A stretch of DNA of 64,000 bases from Paraburkholderia ferrariae NBRC 106233 (GCF_000685035.1 NZ_BAYB01000023.1:109960-173959), one strand, 5' to 3'. Positions 43,467 through 54,078 are shown, counted from the first letter of the stretch. Translations and numbers: made by a program. The notes: generated by a model from the letters alone, not told the origin.

Positions 43467-44480
43467 ATGTTCCGCTTCGTACTGCGCCGTGTCGGCATGG
43501 TGATACCCACCTTCATCGGTATCACGCTGCTGGCCTTCGCGCTCATCCACCTGATCCCGGGCGACCCCATCGAAGTGATGATGGGCGAGCGCGGCGTCGA
43601 TCCGCAGATGCACGCCGACGCGATGCATCGCCTGGGCCTCGACGAACCGCTGCCGATGCAGTATCTCCACTACGTCGGCCACGCGCTGCAAGGCAATCTC
43701 GGCACCTCGATCATCACCAACACGAGCGTGATGGACGAGTTTCTCGCCCGCTTTCCCGCCACCGTCGAACTCTCGATCTGCGCGCTCCTCTTCGCGCTCG
43801 TGATCGGGCTGCCCGCGGGCGTGCTCGCGGCGCTCAGGCGCGGCTCGATCGTCGATCACGGCGTGATGGGCGCCGCGCTCACCGGCTACTCCATGCCGAT
43901 CTTCTGGTGGGGCCTCATCCTCATCATGGTGTTCTCGTCGAAACTCGGCTGGACGCCGGTCTCGGGCCGCATCGCCGTGGAGTTCGACATTCCGCACGTG
44001 ACGGGCTTCATGCTGATCGATTCGCTCTTGCCCGGCACCGACGAAGGCTCGTTCCGCTCCGCGCTCTCGCACCTGATCCTGCCCGCCATCGTGCTCGGCA
44101 CGATTCCGCTCGCGGTGATCGCGCGCATGACGCGCTCCTCCATGCTCGAAGTGCTGCGCGAGGACTATATCCGCACCGCGCGCGCCAAGGGCCTCTCGCC
44201 CCTGCGCGTGATCGTCGTGCACGCGCTGCGCAACGCGCTCATTCCCGTCGTCACCGTGATCGGCCTGCAGGTCGGCACGCTGCTGGCGGGCGCGGTGCTC
44301 ACCGAAACCCTGTTTTCGTGGCCCGGCATCGGCAAGTGGCTGATCGACGCGATCAGCCGCCGCGACTATCCCGTGGTGCAGGGCGGCATTCTCATGATCG
44401 CGACGCTCGTGATCCTCGTGAACCTCGTCGTCGATCTGCTGTACGGCGTGCTCAATCCGCGCATCCGGCATACGAGGTAA
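43467..44480 (+). CDS. dppB: Dipeptide ABC transporter permease DppB
   Basis: Inner-membrane permease, 337 aa. It starts MFRFVLRRVGMVIPTFIGITLLAFALIHLIPGDPIEVMMGERG, the DppB N-terminus. The ABC-permease EAA loop is DYIRTARAKGLSPLRVIVVHALRNALIPVVTVIG. GGGGGAAC precedes the ATG. It pairs with DppC. Confidence 0.94.
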   Translation: MFRFVLRRVGMVIPTFIGITLLAFALIHLIPGDPIEVMMGERGVDPQMHADAMHRLGLDEPLPMQYLHYVGHALQGNLGTSIITNTSVMDEFLARFPATVELSICALLFALVIGLPAGVLAALRRGSIVDHGVMGAALTGYSMPIFWWGLILIMVFSSKLGWTPVSGRIAVEFDIPHVTGFMLIDSLLPGTDEGSFRSALSHLILPAIVLGTIPLAVIARMTRSSMLEVLREDYIRTARAKGLSPLRVIVVHALRNALIPVVTVIGLQVGTLLAGAVLTETLFSWPGIGKWLIDAISRRDYPVVQGGILMIATLVILVNLVVDLLYGVLNPRIRHTR

Positions 44481-44534
44481 TCGCGCCATGAAGCCAGCAA
44501 CCCCACACACCATTCGACCCAACCAGGAGGCGTG

Positions 44535-45452
44535 ATGGCTGACATTCAGAACACCGCGCCCAAAGCGCTTACGCCGCCTTCGGGCCGCGCGCTCGTGCTG
44601 CGCGAATTCTGGGCGAACTTCTCGCGCAACAAGGGCGCCGTTGCCGCCGGCATCATCGTGCTCGCGCTGATCTTCGTGGCGATCTTCGCGCCCGTGATCG
44701 CGCCGCACAGCCCCATCGAGCAGTATCGCGACTACGTGAAAATCCCGCCCGCCTGGCTCGACGGCGGCAACTGGAAGTTCATTCTCGGCACCGACGAAGC
44801 GGGCCGCGACATCCTTTCGCGCCTCATGTACGGCGCGCGGCTGTCGCTGTGGATCGGCTGCGTTTCGGTGATGCTCGCGCTGATTCCGGGCATCGTGCTC
44901 GGCCTCGTGGCCGCGTTCTTCGAGAAGTGGGCCGACACGCCCATCATGCGTCTCATGGACGTGCTGCTCGCGCTCCCGTCGCTGCTGCTCGCCGTGGCCG
45001 TGGTCGCGATCATCGGCCCGGGCCTCACCAACACCATGTTCGCCATCGCGATCGTGGCGCTGCCGGGTTATGTACGGCTCACGCGCGGCTCGGCGCTCGG
45101 CGAGTTGCACAAGGAGTACGTGACCGCCTCGCGCGTGGCCGGTGCCGGCACGCTGCGCCTGATGTTCTCGCAGGTGCTGCCCAACTGCACGGCGCCGCTC
45201 ATCGTGCAGGCCACGCTCGGCTTTTCCTCGGCGATTCTCGACGCCGCCGCGCTGGGCTTTCTCGGCCTCGGCGTGCAGCCGCCCGCCGCCGAGTGGGGCG
45301 CCATGCTCGCCTCGGCGCGCGACTACATCGACAGCGCATGGTGGATCGTCACGATGCCTGGCCTTTCGATCCTGATCTCGGTGCTCGCGATCAACCTGCT
45401 CGGCGACGGGCTGCGCGACGCCCTCGATCCCAAGCTGAAACGGATGGCCTGA
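44535..45452 (+). CDS. dppC: Dipeptide ABC transporter permease DppC
   Basis: Second permease, 305 aa from the ATG five bases after AGGAGG (a GTG one codon earlier is too close to the site). Typical DppC features are FILGTDEAGRDILSRLMYGARLSL and the EAA loop YVTASRVAGAGTLRLMFSQVLPNC. DNLLxxxLxDALDPK-type ending: LGDGLRDALDPKLKR. It abuts dppD with a two-base gap. Confidence 0.94.
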   Translation: MADIQNTAPKALTPPSGRALVLREFWANFSRNKGAVAAGIIVLALIFVAIFAPVIAPHSPIEQYRDYVKIPPAWLDGGNWKFILGTDEAGRDILSRLMYGARLSLWIGCVSVMLALIPGIVLGLVAAFFEKWADTPIMRLMDVLLALPSLLLAVAVVAIIGPGLTNTMFAIAIVALPGYVRLTRGSALGELHKEYVTASRVAGAGTLRLMFSQVLPNCTAPLIVQATLGFSSAILDAAALGFLGLGVQPPAAEWGAMLASARDYIDSAWWIVTMPGLSILISVLAINLLGDGLRDALDPKLKRMA

Positions 45453-45454
45453 TC

Positions 45455-46452
45455 ATGACTCAAGACCTTCTGACCATCCGCAACCTGGCGGTGAGCTTCA
45501 ACGGCCTGCCTGCCGTGGACCGCGTGAACTTCTCGGTGGCGCCGGGAGAGGTGCTCGGCATCGTCGGCGAATCGGGCTCGGGCAAGAGCGTGACGATGAT
45601 GGCGCTGATGGGCCTGATCGACGCGCCCGGCAAGGTGAGCGCCGACTCGATCACGTTCGACGGCCGCGACCTGCTCAACGCCACCGGCAAGGAGCGCCGC
45701 CGCATCGTCGGCAAGGACATCGCGATGGTGTTCCAGGACGCGCTCACGAGCCTGAACCCGAGCTACACGGTCGGCTACCAGATCAAGGAAGTGCTCAAGC
45801 TGCACGAAGGGCTGCGCGGCGCGGCACTCGAGCGCCGCGCGCTCGAACTGCTCGACCAGGTGGGCATACCCGACGCGAAGAACCGCATCGACAACTTCCC
45901 GCACCAGATGTCGGGCGGCATGAACCAGCGCGTGATGATCGCGATGGCCGTGGCCTGCAACCCCAAGCTCCTGATCGCCGACGAACCCACCACGGCGCTC
46001 GACGTGACGATCCAGGCGCAGATCATGGATCTGCTCGTGCGCCTGCAGAAGGAGCGCGGCATGGCGCTCGTGCTGATTTCGCACGATCTCGCCGTGGTCT
46101 CCGAGGTGGCGCAGCGCGTGGCGGTGATGTACGCGGGCGAGGTGATCGAGACGAACCGCGTGCCCGACATCTTCGCGAAGCCGCATCACCCGTACACGGA
46201 GGCGCTGCTCGCCGCCATTCCCGAGCACAACAAGGGAGCCAAACGTCTTGCCGCGCTGCCGGGCATGGTGCCGGGCCGCGACGACCGGCCCACGGGCTGC
46301 CTCTTCGCGCCGCGCTGCAAGTACATGGTGGACGACTGCAGGAAGGCGCGCCCCGCGCTCGAACCCGTGCCCGGCACGGCGGGCGGCGTGGAGCAGGTCC
46401 GCTGCATCAAGCCGCTCAATCTCGCGGCAACCCTCACCGACGGAGGCGTGCA

Positions 46453-46456
<4 letters not shown>
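45455..46456 (+). CDS. dppD: Dipeptide ABC transporter ATPase DppD
   Basis: Cytoplasmic ATPase, 333 aa. Walker A is GESGSGKS (about residues 38-45), the ABC signature is MSGGMNQRV, and Walker B is LLIADEPTTALD. The oligopeptide-ATPase C-terminal extension is present, with cysteines in GCLFAPRCKYMVDDC, the pattern linked to an iron-sulfur cluster in some Dpp/Opp ATPases. It overlaps dppF by 4 bases. Confidence 0.94.
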
Positions 46457-47458
<1,002 letters not shown>

Positions 47459-47481
<23 letters not shown>

Positions 47482-48685
47482 TGAGACAGCGGCGCGCCGC
47501 GCAGCGCGCCGCTTGCGTACAGCCGGTGGCCGTACCGTCGGGATGCTGCGCGCGGCGGCGCACGGGGTCCTGGGTGCGTCGCTCGTGCTGGCGGCTGCGT
47601 TCGGGACCTTCGAGCCCTCGTCGGCGCCGTCGCGGCCGCCCTCGCTGCCGTTCTCCTCGCCGTTTTCCCGCTTTTTCCTGCCGGCCGCGTTCTCAGCGGG
47701 CGCCGCCGCCGAAACCCCCGGCGTACGGCCGCCCGTGCCGGTGCCCGCCGGGCCCTCGACGGGCGCCCGCCTGCCGGGCTTTCACTCGCCGCCCGCCGTG
47801 CCGAGCTATGCCTCGGGCACGACCGCCGGCGGCCCGGTGCGCCAGCAGCCGGCACGCATGCCGTTCTATGTCGCCACGCGCGGCACCACCACGATCTACG
47901 TGCTCGGCACGCTCCACGTGGGCGACCCGGCCGACTACCCGCCCAATCAGCCGTTTCGCCCGTCGATTCTCGCGGCGCTCAACGCCTCGCCCACGCTCGC
48001 GCTCGAACTCTCGCCCGACGACCTGCTGGTTTCCCAGGACGACGTGTCGAAGTACGGCGTGTGCTCGAACCCGTGCCTGCCGAAGCTGCTGCCCGAGCCG
48101 CTCTGGCAGAAGCTCGAGGCGCGCCTGCGCGGCAACCCCGAGGCGCTCGACGAGATCCGCCGCATGCGCCCGTGGCTCGCCTCGCTGCTGGTGGAAACCT
48201 ACGATTCGCTGAGCGCGGGCCTCCTGACCGACTACGGCACCGAGGCGCAATTGCAGAACGTGTTCCTGCGCCTGAAGGGGCGCCGCATCGTGGGGCTGGA
48301 GACGCTCGGCGAGCAGATGCGGGCGTTCACGAATCTCTCGCTCGCGCAGCAGCGCGAGATGCTGGCTCAGGACCTCGCGCAAACGCCGGCGCAGAACGCC
48401 GCCGACGTGCAGACCCTGCTGCGCCTGTGGCGTCTGGGCGATGCCGATGCCATCGCCGCGTGGGAAAGCGCGCGTTCGGAGAAGCTCGCGCGCGACAAGC
48501 GCATTTCGGATTCGATCGACAACCGCATCGTGTACGAGCGCAATCGCCGCTTCGTCGCGCGCGCGCTGCAGATCGCCGCGCCCAACAAGCCGCTCTTCGT
48601 CGCGGTGGGCGCGCTGCATCTGGGCGGGCAGAAGGGCGTGCTGGCGCTCTTGCGCCAGCACGGTTTCACCGTCGATCCGGGCTGA
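47459..48685 (+). CDS. TraB/GumN (PF01963) family protein
   Basis: A 408-aa protein of the TraB/PrgY/GumN family, whose role in bacteria is poorly defined. The core begins near residue 140: FYVATRGTTTIYVLGTLHVGDP, then LALELSPDDLL, LKGRRIVGLETLGEQMRAF and the closing PLFVAVGALHLGGQKGVLALLRQHGFTV. A hydrophobic segment near residues 29-50 suggests export or anchoring, followed by a Pro-rich linker. The start is uncertain: 47459 has AGGAGG 12 bases upstream but overlaps dppF, and 47543 lacks a ribosome site. Confidence 0.75.
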
Positions 48686-48699
48686 ACGATGGCCCGGCA

Positions 48700-48718
48700 G
48701 CCCGGCGCCAGGCCGGGC
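48700..48718. terminator. Hairpin between the TraB-like gene and DUF979
   Basis: GCCCGGC and GCCGGGC pair over a 5-nt loop in the 39-bp gap between these convergent genes. There is no U-tract, but its location suits a shared terminator. Confidence 0.45.
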
Positions 48719-48724
48719 GCGCGC

Positions 48725-49678
48725 TCAGAAGCCGAACGTGTTGAGCAGCACGATATTGCAGGCGAGCACGCACAGCGCGGTGGGCACCTGCACGCGGATC
48801 ACGGCGTTCTTGTCGGGCAGTTCGAGCAGCGCCACGGGCACCATGTTGAAGTTCGCCGCCATCGGCGTCATGAGGGTGCCGCAGTAGCCGGAGAACATGC
48901 CGATCGCGGCCATCATCGCCGGGTTCACATGGAACATGCCCACCAGCACCGGCACGCCCACGCCGCCCGTCATCACCGGGAACGCCGCGAAGCCGTTGCC
49001 CATGATGACCGTGAAGAGCGCCATGCCGACGCAGTAGACGGTCACCGCCACGAAGCGCAGGTCCATGTCGATGTACGCGGTCGTGACGTGCGCGACGGCC
49101 TTGCCCACCCCCGCGTCCGAAAACACCAGCCCGAGCATGCCGAGCATCTGCGGCAGCACGGCGGCCCACGAGAGCGCGTCGACGAGCCGGCGCGTTTCCT
49201 GCATCGACTGGCCGACGCTGTCACGCGTGATGAGGCAGGCGATGGCGAGCGCGATCACGCAGCCCACGCCGAAGCCGACCAGCGTGACGTTCTTCGGATC
49301 GAAGAGCGGCGTGCCGCCGAACACGAGATGGCTCGCAGCGAGCGTGACGATAACGGTCACGAGCGGGATGGTGAGCGCGGGCACGAAGAGTCGGTTGCCG
49401 AGGCGCTTCGCGCTCGCCATGCGGGCTTCGAGCGAGAGCACCTTGGGCTTTGCCGCCGTCACGCCGCCGAAGCCGGCGATCAGCGCCATGGCGATCACGA
49501 GCACGCCCACGACTTCGGCGGGCAGCTTGTCGCCCACGAGGAAGATCAGCGCGTAGAGCAGCCAGAAGCCGCCGGCCGTGAAACGCCGCGGATGCGCGCG
49601 GTCCGCGACGATCATGCCGCCGACGATCAGCAGCACGATCCCGAGCAGCCAGAACAGGTAGTCGATGGTGAGGGTCAT
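48725..49678 (-). CDS. DUF979 membrane protein, putative 5-oxoproline permease subunit
   Basis: A 317-aa integral membrane protein of about nine helices, matching DUF979 (MTLTIDYLFWLLGIVLLIVGGMIVADRAHPRRFTAGGFWLLYALIFL; GMFSGYCGTLMTPMAANFNMVPVALLEL). AAGGAG precedes the ATG, which overlaps the DUF969 stop by 4 bases. DUF969/DUF979 pairs commonly neighbour pxpABC, and a role in 5-oxoproline uptake has been proposed for them; that role is inference here. Confidence 0.85.
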   Translation of the reverse strand: MTLTIDYLFWLLGIVLLIVGGMIVADRAHPRRFTAGGFWLLYALIFLVGDKLPAEVVGVLVIAMALIAGFGGVTAAKPKVLSLEARMASAKRLGNRLFVPALTIPLVTVIVTLAASHLVFGGTPLFDPKNVTLVGFGVGCVIALAIACLITRDSVGQSMQETRRLVDALSWAAVLPQMLGMLGLVFSDAGVGKAVAHVTTAYIDMDLRFVAVTVYCVGMALFTVIMGNGFAAFPVMTGGVGVPVLVGMFHVNPAMMAAIGMFSGYCGTLMTPMAANFNMVPVALLELPDKNAVIRVQVPTALCVLACNIVLLNTFGF

Positions 49679-50445
49679 GCTTCGTCTCCTTGTCCATCCC
49701 GCGCCGGGACCTGGCTCGGGGCCTGACTCGGGGCCGCGCGATCTTCCGTGCGCGCCGCGCCGCCCAGTTCCCGTTCGAGCTTGCGATCGAGCAGCCAGAG
49801 GCGCGTGGCGTGAATCGCGAACGCGCACAGCGCCGTGGGTATGCCCCACAGCGCCACGTGCATCGGCTCCGCGGAAACGCCGGCCTCCTTGAGCAGCGTG
49901 ACCATCAGCACGACCGCGCCGAAGGCGACGAAGATGTCCTCGCCGAAAAAGAGCCCGACGTTGTCGGTCGAGGCGGCGTAGGCGCGCAGCTTGTAGCGCA
50001 CGGCGTCGGGGAGCTTGCCGAAGCGGTTTTCGGTGGCGCCTTCGGCCATCGGCGCGATCAGCGGGCGCACCATTTGCGGATGGCCGCCGAGGCCCGTGAG
50101 GCCGACGGCGGCCGTGATCTCGCGCACGAACAGATAGACGATCAACAGGCGCCCGGCCGTGGCCGCCTTGATGTTGCCGATCCAGATCTGCGCGCGCTCG
50201 CGCAGGCCGTGCCGCTCCAGCAGGCCGATCACCGCGAGCGGCAGCAGGATGATGAGCGGAATGTTGCGGGTTTTGATGAACCCGGTGCCGATGGCGGCGA
50301 GGACCTTGCCGGGCGGGAATCCGGCGGCGAAGCCGGTGGCGATGGCGGCGGCGGCGACGATCAGCATCGGGTTGAAGCGCAACAGGAACCCGGCGATGAT
50401 CACGGCCACTCCAATGAGCGGCCACAGGCTGACGGTGCTTGGCAT
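49675..50445 (-). CDS. DUF969 membrane protein, putative 5-oxoproline permease subunit
   Basis: A 256-aa membrane protein of the DUF969 family: LWPLIGVAVIIAGFLLRFNPMLIVAAAAIATGFAAG, GTGFIKTRNIPLIILLPLAVIGLLERHGLRERAQ and TGLGGHPQMVRPLIAPMAEGA. GGAGATCGAG lies before the ATG at 50445; a longer frame upstream has no conserved sequence. It is translationally coupled to DUF979 and lies downstream of pxpA on the same strand. Confidence 0.85.
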   Translation of the reverse strand: MPSTVSLWPLIGVAVIIAGFLLRFNPMLIVAAAAIATGFAAGFPPGKVLAAIGTGFIKTRNIPLIILLPLAVIGLLERHGLRERAQIWIGNIKAATAGRLLIVYLFVREITAAVGLTGLGGHPQMVRPLIAPMAEGATENRFGKLPDAVRYKLRAYAASTDNVGLFFGEDIFVAFGAVVLMVTLLKEAGVSAEPMHVALWGIPTALCAFAIHATRLWLLDRKLERELGGAARTEDRAAPSQAPSQVPARDGQGDEA

Positions 50446-50747
50446 CTCGATCTCCAAACGTATGGGCTTGTCGTGAATGCCGCCTGCGCGAAGCGCGAAG
50501 GCGGCGTAGCGGCCGCCCGGCTCATGGCAGGGCGGTCCGGACGAACGGCGGCTCTTGCGGCCGCTTGGGGTAGTGCCGATGCGGGTAGTGCTGATGCGGT
50601 ACTGCGTAGAACGCCAGACCAAACGCCGGGGGGGCGTATGGCCTGACGCTCTCAAGGCCCTCGGATTTTGCTTGCGTCTACGTGCTTTCCTGCTTGCGCG
50701 GGGGACGCGCGAGCGCGCCGTTCCCCGCTGCCGTGTTCATGCCGTGT
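50446..50747. other. 302-bp spacer between pxpA and DUF969
   Basis: No gene is credible here. It contains a hairpin, GCCGCCTGCGC-GAA-GCGC-GAAGGCGGC (50479-50505), that could reduce read-through from pxpA. It also holds a 15-bp tandem repeat, GGGTAGTGCYGATGC, at 50568-50582 and 50583-50597. No convincing promoter was found, so the downstream pair may be expressed from the pxp promoter. Confidence 0.5.
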
Positions 50748-51503
50748 TCAATCCTCCGCAGGCCCCACGGCGCGCACGCCGATGCCCGCGTCGTCGAGCG
50801 CCGCGCGAATGCGCTGCGCGAACGCCAGCGCGTGCGGTCCGTCGCCGTGCAGGCAGATGGTCTGGGCGTTCAGCGGCACCCATGCGCCGTCCACGGCCTG
50901 CACGCGCTGCTCGCGGATCATCGCGAGCGTGCGCGCGAGCACGAGGTCTTCGTCGTCGAGCAGGGCGCCGGGCTCGCTGCGCGGCACGAGCGAGCCGTCC
51001 GCGCGATAGCCGCGGTCGGCAAACACCTCTTCCACGGCGACGAGCCCCGCATTGCGCGCGGCGCTCACGAGGCCGCTGCCCGCGAGCGCGAATACGACCA
51101 CCGAAGGGTCGAAGTCGTGCACCGCGGAGACGATGGCGTCCGCGATCTGCGGATCGCGCGCGGCCTGGTTGTAGAGCGCGCCGTGCGGCTTGACGTGCGC
51201 GATGCGGCCGCCCTCGGCCTGGGCGATCGCTGAAAGCGCGCCCAGTTGATAGAGCACGCCCGCGTAGATCTCGCTCGCCGGCAGGTTCATCTCCTTGCGG
51301 CCGAAGTTCTCGGGATCGTTGAAGCTCGGGTGGGCGCCGATCGACACGCCCTTGCCGACGGCCCAGCGCACGCATTCGCGCATCGCGTTGGCGCCGCCCG
51401 CGTGCCAGCCGCACGCGATGTTCGCGGAACTGACGAGGTCGAGCAGCGCCTCGTCGGAGCCGCAGCCTTCGCCGAGATCGGCGTTCAGATCGATGGTGGT
51501 CAT
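50748..51503 (-). CDS. pxpA: 5-oxoprolinase subunit A
   Basis: LamB/YcsF-family subunit of the bacterial ATP-dependent 5-oxoprolinase PxpABC, which opens 5-oxoproline to glutamate. It is 251 aa and starts TTIDLNADLGEGCGSDEALLDLVSSANIACGWHAGGA, the family hallmark; HVKPHGALYN is the second. AGAGGA precedes the ATG. It lies 105 bp after pxpC, an atypical gene order (B, C, A) that still keeps all three together. Confidence 0.95.
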   Translation of the reverse strand: MTTIDLNADLGEGCGSDEALLDLVSSANIACGWHAGGANAMRECVRWAVGKGVSIGAHPSFNDPENFGRKEMNLPASEIYAGVLYQLGALSAIAQAEGGRIAHVKPHGALYNQAARDPQIADAIVSAVHDFDPSVVVFALAGSGLVSAARNAGLVAVEEVFADRGYRADGSLVPRSEPGALLDDEDLVLARTLAMIREQRVQAVDGAWVPLNAQTICLHGDGPHALAFAQRIRAALDDAGIGVRAVGPAED

Positions 51504-51608
51504 GATGGTCCTCTTGCTGCTATTGCCTTGCTTGCTGCGTTGCCTGTTGCCTTGCTGACGGATTGCCTGCGTCTGCCGTGCCCGGCAGACGCCCGGCTCA
51601 GACGCGGG

Positions 51609-52679
51609 TCAGGCACGTTGCGCCTGGCGGCTCGCGTGCCGTTCGTCGCGCATGGTGATCGCGTTGTCGATCTGCCTCAGGTAAGCCTGCTCGTCCGCGA
51701 GCGCCTTGCGGGCGACGGCGGGCGTGGTCTCCACGAAGCGCACGCCGCCGTTCAGGCGCACTTGCGCGAGCTTCCAGAGGTCGGCGCGGATCACCGAGCC
51801 GATCTTCGGATAGCCGCCCGTGGTTTGTGCGTCGCTCATCAGCACGATCGGCTGGCCGTTGGGCGGCACCTGGATCGTGCCCGGCAGCACGGCATGGGAC
51901 AGCAGGTCCATGCCGTTCGCGCGTTCGAGCGCCGTGCCGGAAAGCCGGTAGCCCATGCGGTTGCTGTTGGGCGTGACGAGCCATTCGTCCGACCAGAACG
52001 CGCGCTGCGCCTCGGGCGTGAAGCCGTCGAATTCGGGGCCGCGCAGCACGCGCACGGGCACCGCCCACGCCACGCCCGCGGGATGGCGGCCGCGCCGGTG
52101 ATCCGGTTCGTCGACGAGCGCCCAGTTGCACAGCACCGGCGCCTTCACGCCGAAGGGCGGGGCGCCGGGCGCGAGCGCCGCACGCTCGCCGCCGGGCGCG
52201 GCGCTCGCGCCCGTGGCGAGGCGGTCGCCGTCCTTGAGCGCGCGGCCCGCGAGGCCGCCGAAGCCGGCGGCGAGGTCGGTGCTGCGCGAACCCAGCATCG
52301 GCAGCACGTCGATGCCGCCCGCCACGCACACATAGGCGCGCATGCCGCCGCTCATGTCACGTTTAGCGCCGTTCAGCACGAGTTCTTCGCCCGCCGCGAC
52401 GGGCAGGCTCCACCACGACCACACCGGGCGGCCGCCGAGCGTCGCGCCGAAATCGGCGCCGGCGATGGCGATGCGCGTCGCGCGCGCAAAGCGCAGCGCG
52501 ACGGGGCTGAAGGTCACTTCGATCCCGGCGGCGTCGGGGCGGTTGCCGACCAGCCGGTTGCCGACCTCGAGCGCGAGCGGGTCGAGCGCGCCGCCCGTTG
52601 CGATGCCCAGATGCCGGTAGCCGGGCCGGCCGGCGTCCTGGATCGTGGTGAGCAAGCCTGCGCGGAGCACTTCGATCAT
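51609..52679 (-). CDS. pxpC: 5-oxoprolinase subunit C
   Basis: Biotin-dependent-carboxyltransferase-like (KipA-type) subunit of 356 aa. MIEVLRAGLLTTIQDAGRPGYRHLGIATGGALDPLA and MSDAQTTGGYPKIGSVIRADLWKLAQ are diagnostic. The start overlaps the pxpB stop by 4 bases. It acts with PxpA and PxpB in ATP-driven 5-oxoproline hydrolysis. Confidence 0.94.
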   Translation of the reverse strand: MIEVLRAGLLTTIQDAGRPGYRHLGIATGGALDPLALEVGNRLVGNRPDAAGIEVTFSPVALRFARATRIAIAGADFGATLGGRPVWSWWSLPVAAGEELVLNGAKRDMSGGMRAYVCVAGGIDVLPMLGSRSTDLAAGFGGLAGRALKDGDRLATGASAAPGGERAALAPGAPPFGVKAPVLCNWALVDEPDHRRGRHPAGVAWAVPVRVLRGPEFDGFTPEAQRAFWSDEWLVTPNSNRMGYRLSGTALERANGMDLLSHAVLPGTIQVPPNGQPIVLMSDAQTTGGYPKIGSVIRADLWKLAQVRLNGGVRFVETTPAVARKALADEQAYLRQIDNAITMRDERHASRQAQRA

Positions 52680-53335
52680 GCGGCGAGCTCCGCAATGGTG
52701 AAGCGCACGCGGTCGCCGGGCAGAAGCAGCGTGGGCGGCGTGCGCGCGGGGTCGAAAAGGGCGAGGGCGGTGCGGCCGATCAACTGCCAGCCGCCCGGCG
52801 ACTGCGCGGGGTAGATGCCGGTCTGCTCGCCGCCGATGCCCACCGATCCGGCGGGGACGGCGAGGCGCGGCTCGCGGCGGCGCGGCGTGTGCAGCGCGGC
52901 CTCGAGGCCGCCCATGTAGGCGAAGCCCGGCTGGAAGCCGAGGAAGAACACGACGTAGACGCCCGCCGCGTGGCGCGCGGCCACGTCCGCGGCGGCGAGA
53001 CCCGTGTGCTGCGCCACGACTTCGAGGTCGGGGCCGGCCTCGCCGCCGTAGGACACCGGAATCTCCACGTCGCGGCCCGCGTGCGGCGCGGCTTCGGCGT
53101 CGTGCCAGGCGGCTTCGAGCGCCTGCGCGAGCGCCTCGGCGTCGGCGGCGAGCGGGTCGAAGGTCACGGTGAGGTTGTTCATGCCGGGCACGACTTCGCG
53201 CACGGGCGGCCAGTCGCGCGCGAGCGCGGCGACGGCCCAGATGCGGCGCTGGACTTCGAGCGTGGCGGGCGGCGGTGCTTCGCAGACGAGCGCCGCGTCA
53301 CCGAGCGGAAAGATGCGTGGAATAGGGTTCGGCAT
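52676..53335 (-). CDS. pxpB: 5-oxoprolinase subunit B
   Basis: KipI-type subunit of 219 aa. PIPRIFPLGDAALVCE, VREVVPGMNNLTVTFDPL, FFLGFQPGFAYMGGL and VPAGSVGIGGEQTGIYPAQSPGGWQLIGRT match the family. The ATG at 53335 has no strong ribosome site, and an upstream extension has no conserved sequence. It is the first gene of the leftward operon, facing a MarR-like regulator across a spacer with a perfect inverted repeat. Confidence 0.93.
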   Translation of the reverse strand: MPNPIPRIFPLGDAALVCEAPPPATLEVQRRIWAVAALARDWPPVREVVPGMNNLTVTFDPLAADAEALAQALEAAWHDAEAAPHAGRDVEIPVSYGGEAGPDLEVVAQHTGLAAADVAARHAAGVYVVFFLGFQPGFAYMGGLEAALHTPRRREPRLAVPAGSVGIGGEQTGIYPAQSPGGWQLIGRTALALFDPARTPPTLLLPGDRVRFTIAELAA

Positions 53336-53455
53336 GACGATGACTGGGTGCGGTTCCTGGCTGGATTGTGCCTCGCCGCGCCGCAAACCGCTGTGACGGC
53401 TCGCAGCACGGCAAGGAGCAGCGGCCGGACCGGACGCCGTTCCTCACTAGCGTAC

Positions 53456-53488
53456 ATTGTCGATAAATTATCTACAATTTATCAATAA
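53456..53488 (-). promoter_or_regulatory. pxpB promoter with embedded operator dyad
   Basis: GATAAATT (53462-53469) and AATTTATC (53476-53483) form a perfect 8-bp inverted repeat with a 6-bp spacer, in an AT-rich patch. On the minus strand TTGATA (53488-53483), 18 bp, GACAAT (53461-53456) reads as a promoter whose spacer holds the dyad, so a bound protein would block transcription. The divergent MarR-like protein is the obvious candidate. Confidence 0.62.
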
Positions 53489-53565
53489 GCGTTTTCGCCA
53501 GGCGCGTGCGGCCGCGCGCGCCACTACACTCTCGCCACGACCTTTTTCGTCCACGGATTCCTGTC

Positions 53566-54078
53566 ATGTCGCGCCAGCCGACCAAGATCGTTTCGTCCGA
53601 ACATCTCGTTTCCGAGACGAGCGCCGAGCTCTCCGAGTTCGAGTACGCGCTCATCATGGCGAGCAATGCCTTCAATCGCTGGATGGTGCGCTGCATGTCC
53701 GCGGCGGGCGTGAAGGACATGACGCCGGTCGAGGTGTCGCTGCTGCATCACGTGGGGCACCGCGAGCGCCGCAAGAAACTGGCCGACATCTGCTTCGTGC
53801 TCAATATCGAAGATACCCACGTGGCGACCTACGCGCTGAAGAAGCTCGTTTCCAGAGGGTATGTAAAAAGCGAAAAGACCGGCAAGGAGGTCTTTTTCTC
53901 GGTCACGCCCGAGGGGCGCGACCTGTGCCTGCGCTATCGCGACGTGCGCGAGAGCTGCCTCATCGCCACGCTCAAGGAGAGCGGGCTCACCAACGTGCAG
54001 ATCGGCGAGGCCGCGCAGTTGATGCGCAATGCGTCCGGCCTGTACGACACGGCCGCGCGCGCGGCGGCCTCGCTGTAG
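53566..54078 (+). CDS. MarR-like winged-helix regulator
   Basis: A 170-aa protein with a winged-helix domain in the middle: FEYALIMASNAFNRWMVRCMSAAGVKDMTPVEVSLLHHVGHRERRKKLADICFVLNIEDTHVATYALKKLVSRGYVKSEKTGKEVFFSVTPEGRDL, described across residues 28-125. It resembles MarR-type regulators. It is divergent from the pxp operon with a dyad between, so it probably controls oxoproline use. The ATG at 53566 has only weak ribosome-site sequence. Confidence 0.8.
   Translation: MSRQPTKIVSSEHLVSETSAELSEFEYALIMASNAFNRWMVRCMSAAGVKDMTPVEVSLLHHVGHRERRKKLADICFVLNIEDTHVATYALKKLVSRGYVKSEKTGKEVFFSVTPEGRDLCLRYRDVRESCLIATLKESGLTNVQIGEAAQLMRNASGLYDTAARAAASL

Noticed and set aside
50555..51193. Plus-strand frame over the pxpA 3' region and spacer
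   Set aside because: Mostly antisense to pxpA with Arg/Pro-rich translation and no family motif.
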